Below are positions 1-8,549 of a stretch of 64,000 bases of DNA, in pieces. The stretch comes from Lachnospiraceae bacterium (GTDB lineage Bacteria > Bacillota > Clostridia > Lachnospirales > Lachnospiraceae). The stretch spans positions 1 through 64,000 of the forward strand of contig JAILFA010000009.1 of NCBI GenBank assembly GCA_024687125.1. Direction: 5' to 3'. Both the position numbers and the translations under genes were made by a program. The notes under the pieces are model-generated. The model was not told the origin of the DNA. It worked only from the letters and a program-made list of their open reading frames with translations, and searched no databases. Positions within the stretch are counted from its first letter, which is position 1. Each line of letters begins with the position of its first letter.

Positions 1-1
1 T

Positions 2-1333
2 GGGAAGAAATGCTTTTCCGAATTGCCGCAGGACGCGGTGCGCTATGGCTCGCAGTGTGCGAAGATCGCAGCACTCGCGGCGCCGGTGCTCGCGGATAAG
101 CTTGCGGAATCAGGGATGCAGGAGCTTTTTTATCAGATCGAGATGCCGCTGACGTACGTTCTGTATGATATGGAGCGTCTGGGGATCCGTGTGCGCCGGG
201 ATGAGCTGAAAGCTTACGGCGAAAGGCTGGGAGACAGGATCACGGAACTGGAAAAAGCCATCTGGGACGCAGCGGGTGAAGAATTCAACATTCTGTCACC
301 GAAACAGCTTGGGGAGATCCTGTTTGAAAAGATGGGCCTGCCCGGCGGAAAGAAGACGAAGACAGGCTATTCTACGGCTGCGGATGTTCTTGAGAAGCTG
401 GCCGGAGCATCGCCGATCGTCCGGGATGTCCTCGAATACAGGGGACTGACAAAGCTCAGGTCAACTTATGCGGAAGGATTATCTGAGTTCATCACCGCGG
501 ATAACCGGATCCACACGACATTTCATCAGACGATCACGGCAACGGGCCGGATCAGCTCCTCGGATCCCAATCTGCAGAATATTCCGATGCGGACGGAACT
601 GGGGCGTCTGATTCGCAAGGTCTTCGTACCCCGGGACGGATGGAGCTTTGCCGATGCCGACTATTCCCAGATCGAGCTCAGGATCCTGGCCGCGATGTCC
701 GGTGATGAAGCGCTGATCAGCGCTTACCGCGAAAACAGGGATATTCACGCGATGACTGCTTCGCGCGTATTTCATGTACCGTTTGAGGAGGTGACGCCGC
801 TCATGCGCCGGAATGCCAAGGCGGTGAACTTTGGTATCGTCTATGGTATCAGTTCATTCGGCCTTTCGCAGGATCTTTCCATCAGCAGAGCGGAGGCGGC
901 CGAATATATCGAACAGTATTTCGCGACATATCCGCAGGTCAAGACTTTTCTGGATGGCCTGGTCGATCATGCAAAAGAACGCGGATATGCCGAGACGCTG
1001 TTTCGCCGAAGGCGGCCGATCCCGGAACTGAAAAGCAGCAATTTTATGCAGCGCAGCTTCGGGGAACGTGTCGCGATGAATGCTCCGATCCAGGGAACTG
1101 CGGCGGATATCATGAAGATCGCCATGCTTCGTGTCTGGAAAAGGATCAGGGATGAAAAACTGGATTCCCGGATGATTCTGCAGATCCATGATGAACTGCT
1201 GATCGAGACGGCACCCGGAGAAGAAGAGAAGGTCAGACAGATCCTGACGGAAGAGATGATGCATGCCGCAGATCTCGCGGTCCCCCTGGAAGTGGACTGT
1301 CACCTGGGAGCCGACTGGTATGAGGCCAAGTAA
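2..1333 (+). CDS. polA: DNA polymerase I, C-terminal part (5' truncated by window edge)
   Basis: Family A DNA polymerase used in Okazaki-fragment maturation and excision repair. The reading frame is open to the first base of the window, so the 5' part lies outside; about 443 residues are visible, covering the end of the exonuclease-like region and the polymerase domain. All three polymerase motifs are present: motif A (DADYSQIELR, about 655-690), the O-helix/motif B (RRNAKAVNFGIVYG, about 808-850) and motif C (QIHDELLIE, about 1180-1210). The C terminus DWYEAK is complete. An internal TTG at 23 is only a potential start and is not the real one. coaE starts directly at the stop codon, the polA-coaE order seen in many Clostridia. 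Confidence 0.97.
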   Translation, partial: GKKCFSELPQDAVRYGSQCAKIAALAAPVLADKLAESGMQELFYQIEMPLTYVLYDMERLGIRVRRDELKAYGERLGDRITELEKAIWDAAGEEFNILSPKQLGEILFEKMGLPGGKKTKTGYSTAADVLEKLAGASPIVRDVLEYRGLTKLRSTYAEGLSEFITADNRIHTTFHQTITATGRISSSDPNLQNIPMRTELGRLIRKVFVPRDGWSFADADYSQIELRILAAMSGDEALISAYRENRDIHAMTASRVFHVPFEEVTPLMRRNAKAVNFGIVYGISSFGLSQDLSISRAEAAEYIEQYFATYPQVKTFLDGLVDHAKERGYAETLFRRRRPIPELKSSNFMQRSFGERVAMNAPIQGTAADIMKIAMLRVWKRIRDEKLDSRMILQIHDELLIETAPGEEEKVRQILTEEMMHAADLAVPLEVDCHLGADWYEAK

Positions 1334-1987
1334 ATGAGCGAAGGATCAAATGAAAACCGGATAAGAACTGCGATCATCGGCGTCACGGGCGGGGCGGGTG
1401 CAGGAAAAAGCGAGTGTCTGCGCTATATCCAAAGCAGATACAACTGTCAGGTCCTCTATGCGGATCCGGAAGCCGCAAAGCTCAGAAGGCGCGGAGAGGT
1501 CTGTTATGAACCGCTCGTACAGCTGCTCGGGACAGGCATACTCGGCAGCGACGGTGAGATCGACGCGGGGCGTATGGCGGCCGTCATCTATGCGGATCCG
1601 TCTCTTCGGGAACAGGTTAACCGTATCCTGCATCCTGCCGTCAATGCGCGGATCTTTTCCCTCATCGACGCAGCAAGACAGGAGGGAAAGCTCGATTTCT
1701 TCTTTATCGAAGCGGCTCTTCTGATCGAAAACGGATATGAACACAAAGTCGATGAAATGTGGTATATTTATGCAGAGGAATCTGTAAGAAGAAAACGTCT
1801 GTCGGAAAGCCGCGGATATTCGGACGAGAGGATCGACGGTATCCTTGCCGGGCAGCTGACAGATGATGCATTTCGCGCGCATGCGCAGGTGGTGATAGAT
1901 AACAGCGGCAGTTTTGATGAGACACGCAGGCAGATCGACAGAGTCTTAGGAGAAAAGATCGGTGGAACGAAAAGAACAGCGGACTGA
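1334..1987 (+). CDS. coaE: Dephospho-CoA kinase
   Basis: Catalyses the last step of coenzyme A synthesis, ATP-dependent phosphorylation of dephospho-CoA. It has 217 residues, normal for CoaE. The P-loop near the N terminus reads GVTGGAGAGKSE, and the family's conserved LHP segment is seen as ILHPAVN around residue 97. The start ATG sits immediately after the polA stop, so translation is probably coupled to polA. The 3' end overlaps the GTG start of the FtsA-like gene by 26 bases. The N-terminal dozen residues before the P-loop are slightly longer than usual. Confidence 0.93.
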   Translation: MSEGSNENRIRTAIIGVTGGAGAGKSECLRYIQSRYNCQVLYADPEAAKLRRRGEVCYEPLVQLLGTGILGSDGEIDAGRMAAVIYADPSLREQVNRILHPAVNARIFSLIDAARQEGKLDFFFIEAALLIENGYEHKVDEMWYIYAEESVRRKRLSESRGYSDERIDGILAGQLTDDAFRAHAQVVIDNSGSFDETRRQIDRVLGEKIGGTKRTAD

Positions 1988-4241
1988 AAATGTGGTTTTC
2001 GGCCTTGACCTTGGCACCAGGAGCGTGGTCGGGACGGTCGGTTATATGCAGAACGACCGGTTCTACTGCATTGCTCAGCGGATGCGCGAGCATGAGACAC
2101 GTTCCATGCTGGATGGGCAGATCCATGATATCGGCAAGGTGGCCGGTACCATCAGGCAGGTAAAAAAGGATCTGGAGGATGCCACAGGGATCGAACTCAC
2201 CGATGTATGTATCGCGGCGGCCGGACGAGTCCTGCAGACCATTCAGACGCGTTTCGACATGGAGTTTCCCGATGGGCACACCATCACGGACGAAGATGTC
2301 TACCATTTGGAATCCGGCGCTGTGGAGCAGGCGTACAGTGAGTTCCTGAAGCAGCACGAGGGGGAGTACCTCAAGTATTATCTGGTCGGATACTCCACAA
2401 TGCATTATTATCTCGGCGATTACATGATCGCCAATCTTGAGGGTCACGACGCCGGACGCGTTGGTGTGGATCTGATCGCGACATTCCTGCCGGATGACGT
2501 GGTAGACGGACTCTACAAGGCCTGTGAGCGTGCAGGTCTTACTGTAGCAAATCTCACACTCGAGCCGATCGCGGCGATCGAAGTGGCGATCCCGGAGAAA
2601 TTCAGGATGCTGAATCTTGCCCTGATCGATGTCGGCGCGGGAACATCCGATATCTGTATCACAAATGACGGCGCGATCGTCGCATACGGTATGCTTGCTG
2701 TTGCAGGCGATCACCTGACAGAGGTTGTGGCGAGGCACTGCCTGGTCGACTTCCAGACCGGCGATGAGATCAAGATCAGCGCGAGCCTTAAGAACAAGGT
2801 GAGCTACACCGATATCATGGGACTTGACAAGTCCATCACTTCCAAGGAACTTTACAACGTGCTGCAACCGACCGTTGATGAAATGGCACAGCAGGTGACG
2901 GATGAGATCCGGCGGCTGAACGGCGATAAGCCTGTCAGCGCGATCTTTATCGTCGGCGGCGGCGGCAAGATCCCGGGGTATACCGAGGCAGTCGCCAGAT
3001 GCATGGGGCTCCCCGCGGAACGTGTGGCGCTGCGTGGCGAAGAGGTCATGAAGGACATCATCTTCATGCAGAATGACGGGATCGAACGCGATTCACGTCT
3101 GGTGACGCCCCTCGGCATCTGCATGAGTTATTTCGCGTCGAACAATAACTTTGTATTCGTCAATTTCAACGGACAGCAGGTCAAGCTCTATGACAACGGC
3201 AAGCTGGCGATCGGCGATGTGGCGGCGCAGGTGGATTTCCCCAATGAGGATCTGTTCCCCAAGCGCGGCAAGGATCTGGTCTTTACGATCAACGGCAAGG
3301 AGCGCATCGTCCGCGGAAAACCCGGCGAGTCCGCTGAGATCCTGCTGAATGGGCAGCCGGCCGACATTCACGCACAGCTGCACGGCAACGATATCATCGA
3401 AGTGCGCCGTTCCACTGCCGGACCTGCCGCTGAGATGGATATCGAGGCTCTCCCGGAATTCAAACAGAACTTCAAGGTCAATGTCAACGGACAGGATGTC
3501 GAAACATCCCGCGTCGCACATGTCAACGGCCAGATGCAGACAGGCTTCTACGGCATCAAGAGCGGAGATGATGTCAGGATCCTGGACTACGATACGGCGG
3601 AACAGATCGCAGCGCTGCTGGATATCTATCTGACACCCGATACCGTGATCATCGTCAATAATGAGATCGCAGACCGTGATACGCCTGTCTACGAAAACTT
3701 CAAGGTGGAGTTCAAGAAACAGGAAGAAGCCATCATGGAGTATTATCATGATTATCCGGGAGCCGAAGAGGAAACGGATTACTATGAGAAGGAGCCTCTG
3801 GAAACCGAAGAGTATCCTCCGACATATACGCCGAACGGACCCGTATATGAGGAGGTAACTGATCCCGCATCCGATGTTTCCGCTGAGATGCGCTCTATTC
3901 AGGCCGAAGCAGAAACACAGAAGAGTCTTTTTGAGGATGAGTATCAGGCGCTGCAGCAGGCGGCCAAGGAGGCCGGGATCATCGAGGAAACTGATGAGGA
4001 AGCGGAAGAAGAGGAGGAGAGCAAAGAACCGGTCGACCTCCATATTGAGATCAACGGTGAAGAATTTACTCTGAAAGGCAAGAGTGAGTATATTTTCGTG
4101 GATATATTCGACTATATAGATTTTGATCTCCAGCATTCCAACGGGAGAGCGATCGTCACCATGGTCAACGGTGCATCACCAGACTATATGCAGATGCTTT
4201 CCGAGGGAGATAAGATCGAAGTGTACTGGAAGGAAAGCTGA
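1962..4241 (+). CDS. Large FtsA-like actin-fold protein with extended C terminus
   Basis: An actin/HSP70-fold ATPase related to FtsA and PilM. The N terminus carries the phosphate-1 motif (FGLDLGTRSVVG), and the second phosphate motif is in ALIDVGAGTSDI (about residue 222); an adenosine-type glycine-rich motif IVGGGGKIPGY lies near residue 330. The actin core ends near residue 395, where true FtsA (about 400-420 aa) would end. Another 360 residues follow: segments resembling beta-grasp modules (FTINGKERIV about 438, VNVNGQDVE about 506, IEINGEEFTL about 695, two closing in a GD/N-x-IEV pattern) and a highly acidic linker at about 590-690. The start is GTG 1962 with AGGAG nine bases upstream. 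It is probably not the divisome FtsA itself but a Clostridia paralogue of unknown role; no pilus or division genes are adjacent. Confidence 0.8.
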   Translation: MERKEQRTENVVFGLDLGTRSVVGTVGYMQNDRFYCIAQRMREHETRSMLDGQIHDIGKVAGTIRQVKKDLEDATGIELTDVCIAAAGRVLQTIQTRFDMEFPDGHTITDEDVYHLESGAVEQAYSEFLKQHEGEYLKYYLVGYSTMHYYLGDYMIANLEGHDAGRVGVDLIATFLPDDVVDGLYKACERAGLTVANLTLEPIAAIEVAIPEKFRMLNLALIDVGAGTSDICITNDGAIVAYGMLAVAGDHLTEVVARHCLVDFQTGDEIKISASLKNKVSYTDIMGLDKSITSKELYNVLQPTVDEMAQQVTDEIRRLNGDKPVSAIFIVGGGGKIPGYTEAVARCMGLPAERVALRGEEVMKDIIFMQNDGIERDSRLVTPLGICMSYFASNNNFVFVNFNGQQVKLYDNGKLAIGDVAAQVDFPNEDLFPKRGKDLVFTINGKERIVRGKPGESAEILLNGQPADIHAQLHGNDIIEVRRSTAGPAAEMDIEALPEFKQNFKVNVNGQDVETSRVAHVNGQMQTGFYGIKSGDDVRILDYDTAEQIAALLDIYLTPDTVIIVNNEIADRDTPVYENFKVEFKKQEEAIMEYYHDYPGAEEETDYYEKEPLETEEYPPTYTPNGPVYEEVTDPASDVSAEMRSIQAEAETQKSLFEDEYQALQQAAKEAGIIEETDEEAEEEEESKEPVDLHIEINGEEFTLKGKSEYIFVDIFDYIDFDLQHSNGRAIVTMVNGASPDYMQMLSEGDKIEVYWKES

Positions 4242-4247
4242 AGGCAA

Positions 4248-5057
4248 GTGAGACTGGCAACGATAGCAAGCGGAAGCAGCGGCAACTGTACATATATCGG
4301 AACAGAGAACACACACCTGCTGATCGACGCAGGTGTTTCCATGAAACGGATCACCGAAGGACTTCATGAACTCGGATTAACTCCCGATGATGTTTCTGCG
4401 ATCTTTGTCACCCATGAGCACAGTGATCATATCAGCGGTCTCCCCATGCTGGAAAAGCATTACAGAATTCCGCTCTATGCATCGGCGGGAACCCTGGAAG
4501 GCATTGCAAAGATCATGGATCCCGCTCTCTTTCGGGAGATCTCGGGATTCAGACTGCGGGCACAGGAAGATGTGACGCTTGGGGAACTGACGGTAAGACC
4601 GTTCGCGATCCCGCATGACGCCGCGGAACCGTTTGGTTTTTCCGTACGCCATGATCAGGACGGGAAAACCAAAAAAGTCGCTCTGGCGACCGACCTGGGA
4701 CATTATGATGAAACGATCAGCACAGCTCTTTCTGGTGCGGACGCATTGGTCCTGGAATCCAATCACGATATCCGCATGCTGCAGGCGGGCCCCTATCCGT
4801 GGCATCTGAAGCGCAGGATCCTGAGCGAAACGGGGCATCTTTCCAATGACGATGCAGGCAGGCTTCTGACGGGTCTTCTGCATGACGGGCTCAAAGGGAT
4901 CCTGCTCGCGCATTTAAGTGAGGTCAACAACTATCCGGAGCTTGCCTATGAAGCGGCCCGCGTGGAGATTGAAATGTCAGACGCACCGTACCATGCAGAG
5001 GATTTTCGTCTGCAGGTCGCACCGCGCTCGGAACTGTCTGAGATCCTTGAGATATAG
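4248..5057 (+). CDS. Metallo-beta-lactamase-fold hydrolase (YycJ/WalJ-like)
   Basis: A 269-residue cytoplasmic MBL-fold protein. The metal motif HxHxDH is seen as THEHSDHISG near residue 57, with further conserved residues at AIPHDA (about 122), a DLGH segment (about 148) and LESNHD (about 168), as in YycJ/WalJ-type proteins thought to act on DNA or RNA. The start is GTG 4248, with AAGG just upstream and only six bases after the previous stop, so it is cotranscribed with the FtsA-like gene. The substrate is unknown. In Bacillus the relative is tied to the WalRK locus, but that system is absent here. Confidence 0.85.
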   Translation: MRLATIASGSSGNCTYIGTENTHLLIDAGVSMKRITEGLHELGLTPDDVSAIFVTHEHSDHISGLPMLEKHYRIPLYASAGTLEGIAKIMDPALFREISGFRLRAQEDVTLGELTVRPFAIPHDAAEPFGFSVRHDQDGKTKKVALATDLGHYDETISTALSGADALVLESNHDIRMLQAGPYPWHLKRRILSETGHLSNDDAGRLLTGLLHDGLKGILLAHLSEVNNYPELAYEAARVEIEMSDAPYHAEDFRLQVAPRSELSEILEI

Positions 5058-5073
5058 AACAGGAGGTATCTGT

Positions 5074-5358
5074 ATGAACAAAGTGATCATTACCGTTGTC
5101 GGCAGAGATACCGTCGGTATCATCGCGAAGATCTGTACCTATCTTGCCGATCACGGACTGAATATCCTGGATATTTCCCAGACGATCGTCCAGGGCTATT
5201 TTAATATGATGATGATCGTTGACATGAGCGGAACGGATGCGGTTTTTTCTGAGATCGCCGATGAACTGGAAGCATTGGGGACCTCGATCGGTGTGGCCGT
5301 GAAGTGCCAGCGCGAGGAGATCTTCGAATCCATGCACCGTCTGTCCACCCAGATGTAG
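5074..5358 (+). CDS. ACT domain-containing protein (UPF0237 family)
   Basis: A 94-residue stand-alone ACT domain, the small-ligand-binding fold of amino-acid regulatory proteins. The typical opening beta strand and glycine turn are seen in [21 protein letters not shown] at 5061-5066 sits seven bases upstream of ATG 5074 and fixes the start; the same frame is open upstream but has no comparable signal. It precedes the UPF0210 gene by 13 bases, the conserved pairing that suggests a shared function. The ligand and partner are not known. Confidence 0.88.
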   Translation: MNKVIITVVGRDTVGIIAKICTYLADHGLNILDISQTIVQGYFNMMMIVDMSGTDAVFSEIADELEALGTSIGVAVKCQREEIFESMHRLSTQM

Positions 5359-5371
5359 AAAGGAAAGAGCA

Positions 5372-6742
5372 TTGCTTCATATCGATCAGAAAGAGGTCCT
5401 TGCGACCAATACGATGATAGAAAAAGAGAACCTCGATGTGCGGACCATCACATTGGGGATCAGCCTTTTTGACTGCGCTGAGGGTGATCTTTCGACGAGA
5501 TGCCGGAAGATTTATGACAAGATCACATCCAAGGCGGAGAATCTCGTCAGAGTGGGAGAGGAGATTTCCAGAGAGTTCGGAATACCGATTGTAAATAAGC
5601 GAATATCCGTTACTCCCATTGCCATGATCGGAGCAGGGGTCTGCAGGGTTCCCGAGGATTACGTGGAGATTGCAAGGGCGTTGGATCGTGCGGCGGGCAC
5701 CGTGGGCGTCAATTTTCTGGGAGGCTATTCGGCACTTGTTGAAAAGGGCATGTCCCAGGCGGACAGGCTGCTGATCGAATCCATTCCGGATGCGCTTTCG
5801 GAGACCGGTGTGATCTGTTCCTCTGTCTGTGTCGGCTCGACCCGCGCAGGGATCAATATGGATGCGGTACACCTGATGGGTGAAGTCATCAGGCGGACCG
5901 CGGAAAAGACAAAAGAGCAGGATTCCCTTGGCTGTGCAAAGCTGGTCGTATTCTGCAATGCTCCGGACGACAATCCGTTCATGGCAGGTGCCTTCCACGG
6001 CGTGACCATGCAGGATGAGGTAGTCAATGTCGGTGTCAGCGGCCCCGGGGTTGTCAAGACCGCGATCGAAAGTGTACGCGGTCAGTCCTTTGATGTGCTC
6101 TGCGAAACGATCAAAAAGACGGCTTTTCAGGTCACGCGTGTCGGGCAGCTGGTCGCGACGGAAGCGGCCAGACGCCTGGAGGTACCCTTCGGTATCGTCG
6201 ATCTTTCCCTTGCGCCGACACCCGCGATCGGAGATTCTGTAGCGGATATCCTGTGCGAGATCGGTCTGTCCGAGGCAGGTGCTCCGGGCACGACAGCGGC
6301 ACTCGCGCTTCTTAATGATCAGGTCAAAAAGGGCGGTCTCATGGCTTCCTCTTCCGTAGGCGGTCTTTCTGGGGCGTTTATCCCGGTAAGTGAGGACCAG
6401 GGGATGATCTCGGCGGCACGTTCCGGTGCCCTGTGCATAGAAAAGCTGGAGGCGATGACCAGTGTCTGCTCCGTGGGTCTTGATATGATCGCGATCCCGG
6501 GCAATACATCCGCGGCAACGATCTCCGGCATCATCGCCGACGAGATGGCGATCGGCATGATCAACGGAAAAACTACGGCGGCACGGCTGATCCCGGTGAT
6601 TGGAAAGGGTGTCGGTGATGAGGCCACATTTGGCGGTCTCCTGGGTACGGCACCGATCATGCCTGTGAGTAAAGCTTCCTGTGAAGCATTTGTCTCCCGT
6701 ACCGGGCGGATCCCGGCACCTGTCAACAGCTTCCGGAACTGA
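5372..6742 (+). CDS. UPF0210 (PFL-like, DUF711) family protein
   Basis: A 456-residue member of UPF0210, a family with a fold related to pyruvate formate-lyase but without demonstrated activity. The opening [20 protein letters not shown] is the family signature, followed by long glycine/alanine-rich conserved stretches. The start is TTG 5372 preceded by AGGAAAG; the homologous N terminus begins here, so TTG is preferred over later ATGs. It follows the ACT gene closely, the usual genomic pairing, so the ACT protein may be its regulatory partner. I see no glycyl-radical motif. Confidence 0.88.
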   Translation: MLHIDQKEVLATNTMIEKENLDVRTITLGISLFDCAEGDLSTRCRKIYDKITSKAENLVRVGEEISREFGIPIVNKRISVTPIAMIGAGVCRVPEDYVEIARALDRAAGTVGVNFLGGYSALVEKGMSQADRLLIESIPDALSETGVICSSVCVGSTRAGINMDAVHLMGEVIRRTAEKTKEQDSLGCAKLVVFCNAPDDNPFMAGAFHGVTMQDEVVNVGVSGPGVVKTAIESVRGQSFDVLCETIKKTAFQVTRVGQLVATEAARRLEVPFGIVDLSLAPTPAIGDSVADILCEIGLSEAGAPGTTAALALLNDQVKKGGLMASSSVGGLSGAFIPVSEDQGMISAARSGALCIEKLEAMTSVCSVGLDMIAIPGNTSAATISGIIADEMAIGMINGKTTAARLIPVIGKGVGDEATFGGLLGTAPIMPVSKASCEAFVSRTGRIPAPVNSFRN

Positions 6743-6748
6743 CCGCAT

Positions 6749-7609
6749 ATGAAGAGTACCAGGCGAAAAAGAGATAAGATCCGTTCCTGGCTGTTTATCG
6801 CACCGAGCCTTGCCGGCGTGCTGACTTTTTTTGTAGCGCCGTTTCTTGTCGTGATCTACTATTCGCTAGTGAATAATCCGGTGCAGCATAAGTTTGTCGG
6901 ACTGACCAATTATGTGCGCGTTGCGACCAACGAGGCGCATCAGCTGGCAATGTTCAATACGGCAAGGTTTTCGTTCGCTGCCGTGCCTCTTGCGGTCGTG
7001 CTTGCGCTGATCGCCGCGGTGATGATGGAGAGTGCGATTCCCGCCAGGAGCTTTTTCAGATCCTGTCTTCTGAGCCCTATGATGGTGCCGGTGGCATCCA
7101 TCGTCCTGATCTGGCAGGTCCTGTTTCACCACAACGGCCTGGTGAACGGACTGTTCGGCATTCATCTTGACTGGCTCAAGAGCGAACATGCGCAGTTTGT
7201 CATCGTTCTGCTGTTCATCTGGAAGAATCTGGGGTACAATATGATCCTGTTCATGGCGGCGCTCTCGAGTGTTCCCAAGGATTTGATCGAGGTTTCCCGG
7301 ATCGAAGGGGCAGGCCGGATACAGGTTTTTTTCAGGATCAAGCTTCGCTATATTTCGGCGACGATCCTGTTTGTCACGATCATGAGCGTACTGAACTCGT
7401 TCAAGGTTTTCCGGGAGACCTATCTGATGACGGGCGAGTATCCGTATGATTCGCTGTATCTGCTGCAGCATTACATGAACAACACCTTTGTGTCTCTGGA
7501 TTACCAGAAACTGTCCTCGGCAGCCGTACTGATGTCGATCGTGATCATCGTCCTGGTCGGCATCATGTTTATCACGGAGGACCGCTTCGGAAGAGATCTG
7601 GACGACTGA
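6749..7609 (+). CDS. Sugar-type ABC transporter permease (MalF-like)
   Basis: A 286-residue inner-membrane permease of the binding-protein-dependent transport family. About six membrane segments are visible, starting with SWLFIAPSLAGVLTFFVAPF. The cytoplasmic EAA loop that docks the ATPase reads EVSRIEGAGRIQVFFRIKL (about residue 183). It starts six bases after the UPF0210 stop and is 13 bases from the next permease gene. No ATPase of the sugar-importer kind and no solute-binding protein lie beside it; instead a HlyD-type adaptor follows the pair, which is odd for an importer. Confidence 0.85.
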   Translation: MKSTRRKRDKIRSWLFIAPSLAGVLTFFVAPFLVVIYYSLVNNPVQHKFVGLTNYVRVATNEAHQLAMFNTARFSFAAVPLAVVLALIAAVMMESAIPARSFFRSCLLSPMMVPVASIVLIWQVLFHHNGLVNGLFGIHLDWLKSEHAQFVIVLLFIWKNLGYNMILFMAALSSVPKDLIEVSRIEGAGRIQVFFRIKLRYISATILFVTIMSVLNSFKVFRETYLMTGEYPYDSLYLLQHYMNNTFVSLDYQKLSSAAVLMSIVIIVLVGIMFITEDRFGRDLDD

Positions 7610-7622
7610 TCCGGAGACGGCA

Positions 7623-8549
7623 TTGAAGACCTTTGAGGATGCAAAAAGACAGGAAAAAGAGCGGCACCTGAAGAGGCAGAAGATCGCGCGGATCATGCTG
7701 ACGGTATTTCTGGCACTGACGTGTTTTCTGTTTCTGATCCCCGTGATCTTTACGGTGACGAACTCCTTCATGTCGTCCTCGGAGATCAGTGCAAATTACG
7801 GCGCGGTGTTTGCAACAACGCGTACCGGCGGAAAAGTTTATATCGGCAAGACGGTCAACCTGAAGTTCATTCCGGACTTTGTGACGGGATCTCAGTATAT
7901 GACTGTGCTCCTGCGCAGTCCAGCCTATCTGCTGAAGTTCTGGAACTCCGTTATCTATGTGGTGCCGATCGTGGTATTTCAGCTGCTCATAGCATCGCTC
8001 GCTTCCTATGGTTTTTCGCGGGAGCGTTCGACGGTCAAGGAGGTCATCTTCTTTGCCTACATCATTCTGATGCTGATGCCGTATCAGGTGACGCTGGTGC
8101 CGAATTTTCTGGTGAGCCGCGCGCTTCATCTGGTGAATACCCAGTGGGCGATCTGGCTGCCCGGGATATTTTCACCGTTCGCGGTGTTCCTGCTGACGAA
8201 GTTCATGCGCAGGATCCCGACCGGCGTTCTGGAGGCCGCCAAGATCGACGGCGCCGGAGAGTGGCAGATCTTTACCAAGATCGCACTCCCGCTGTGCAAG
8301 GGAGGCGTGTACTCCATTGCTATCCTGATCTTTATTGATTACTGGAATATGGTCGAGCAGCCATTGGTCCTGCTTTCCGATGAACAGATGCATCCGCTCT
8401 CGGTGTTTCTGTCCAAGATCAATTCGCAGGAGATTTCGCTCGCCTTTGCTGTGGCTGTGATCTACATGATCCTGCCGCTGCTGATCTTTTTATACGGTGA
8501 AGAATATCTGGTAGAGGGTATTACCTATCAGGGAGGAATCAAGGGATGA
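7623..8549 (+). CDS. Carbohydrate-type ABC transporter permease (MalG-like)
   Basis: A 308-residue second permease subunit with six predicted membrane helices. Its EAA motif reads EAAKIDGAGEWQIFTKIAL near residue 203, followed by PLCKGG, typical of MalG-type proteins. The start is TTG 7623 with GGAG about eight bases upstream. It overlaps the HlyD-like gene by four bases (ATGA), indicating translational coupling. The external loop between helices 1 and 2 is rather long and contains repeated aromatic and basic residues. The substrate cannot be told from sequence. Confidence 0.83.
   Translation: MKTFEDAKRQEKERHLKRQKIARIMLTVFLALTCFLFLIPVIFTVTNSFMSSSEISANYGAVFATTRTGGKVYIGKTVNLKFIPDFVTGSQYMTVLLRSPAYLLKFWNSVIYVVPIVVFQLLIASLASYGFSRERSTVKEVIFFAYIILMLMPYQVTLVPNFLVSRALHLVNTQWAIWLPGIFSPFAVFLLTKFMRRIPTGVLEAAKIDGAGEWQIFTKIALPLCKGGVYSIAILIFIDYWNMVEQPLVLLSDEQMHPLSVFLSKINSQEISLAFAVAVIYMILPLLIFLYGEEYLVEGITYQGGIKG

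Noticed and set aside
5201-6748. Minus-strand 515-codon open frame opposite UPF0210
   Set aside because: The protein is rich in Arg/His/Asp as in antisense translations, lacks domain logic, and the plus-strand gene is a clear family member. Codon bias leaves few stops in that antisense frame.
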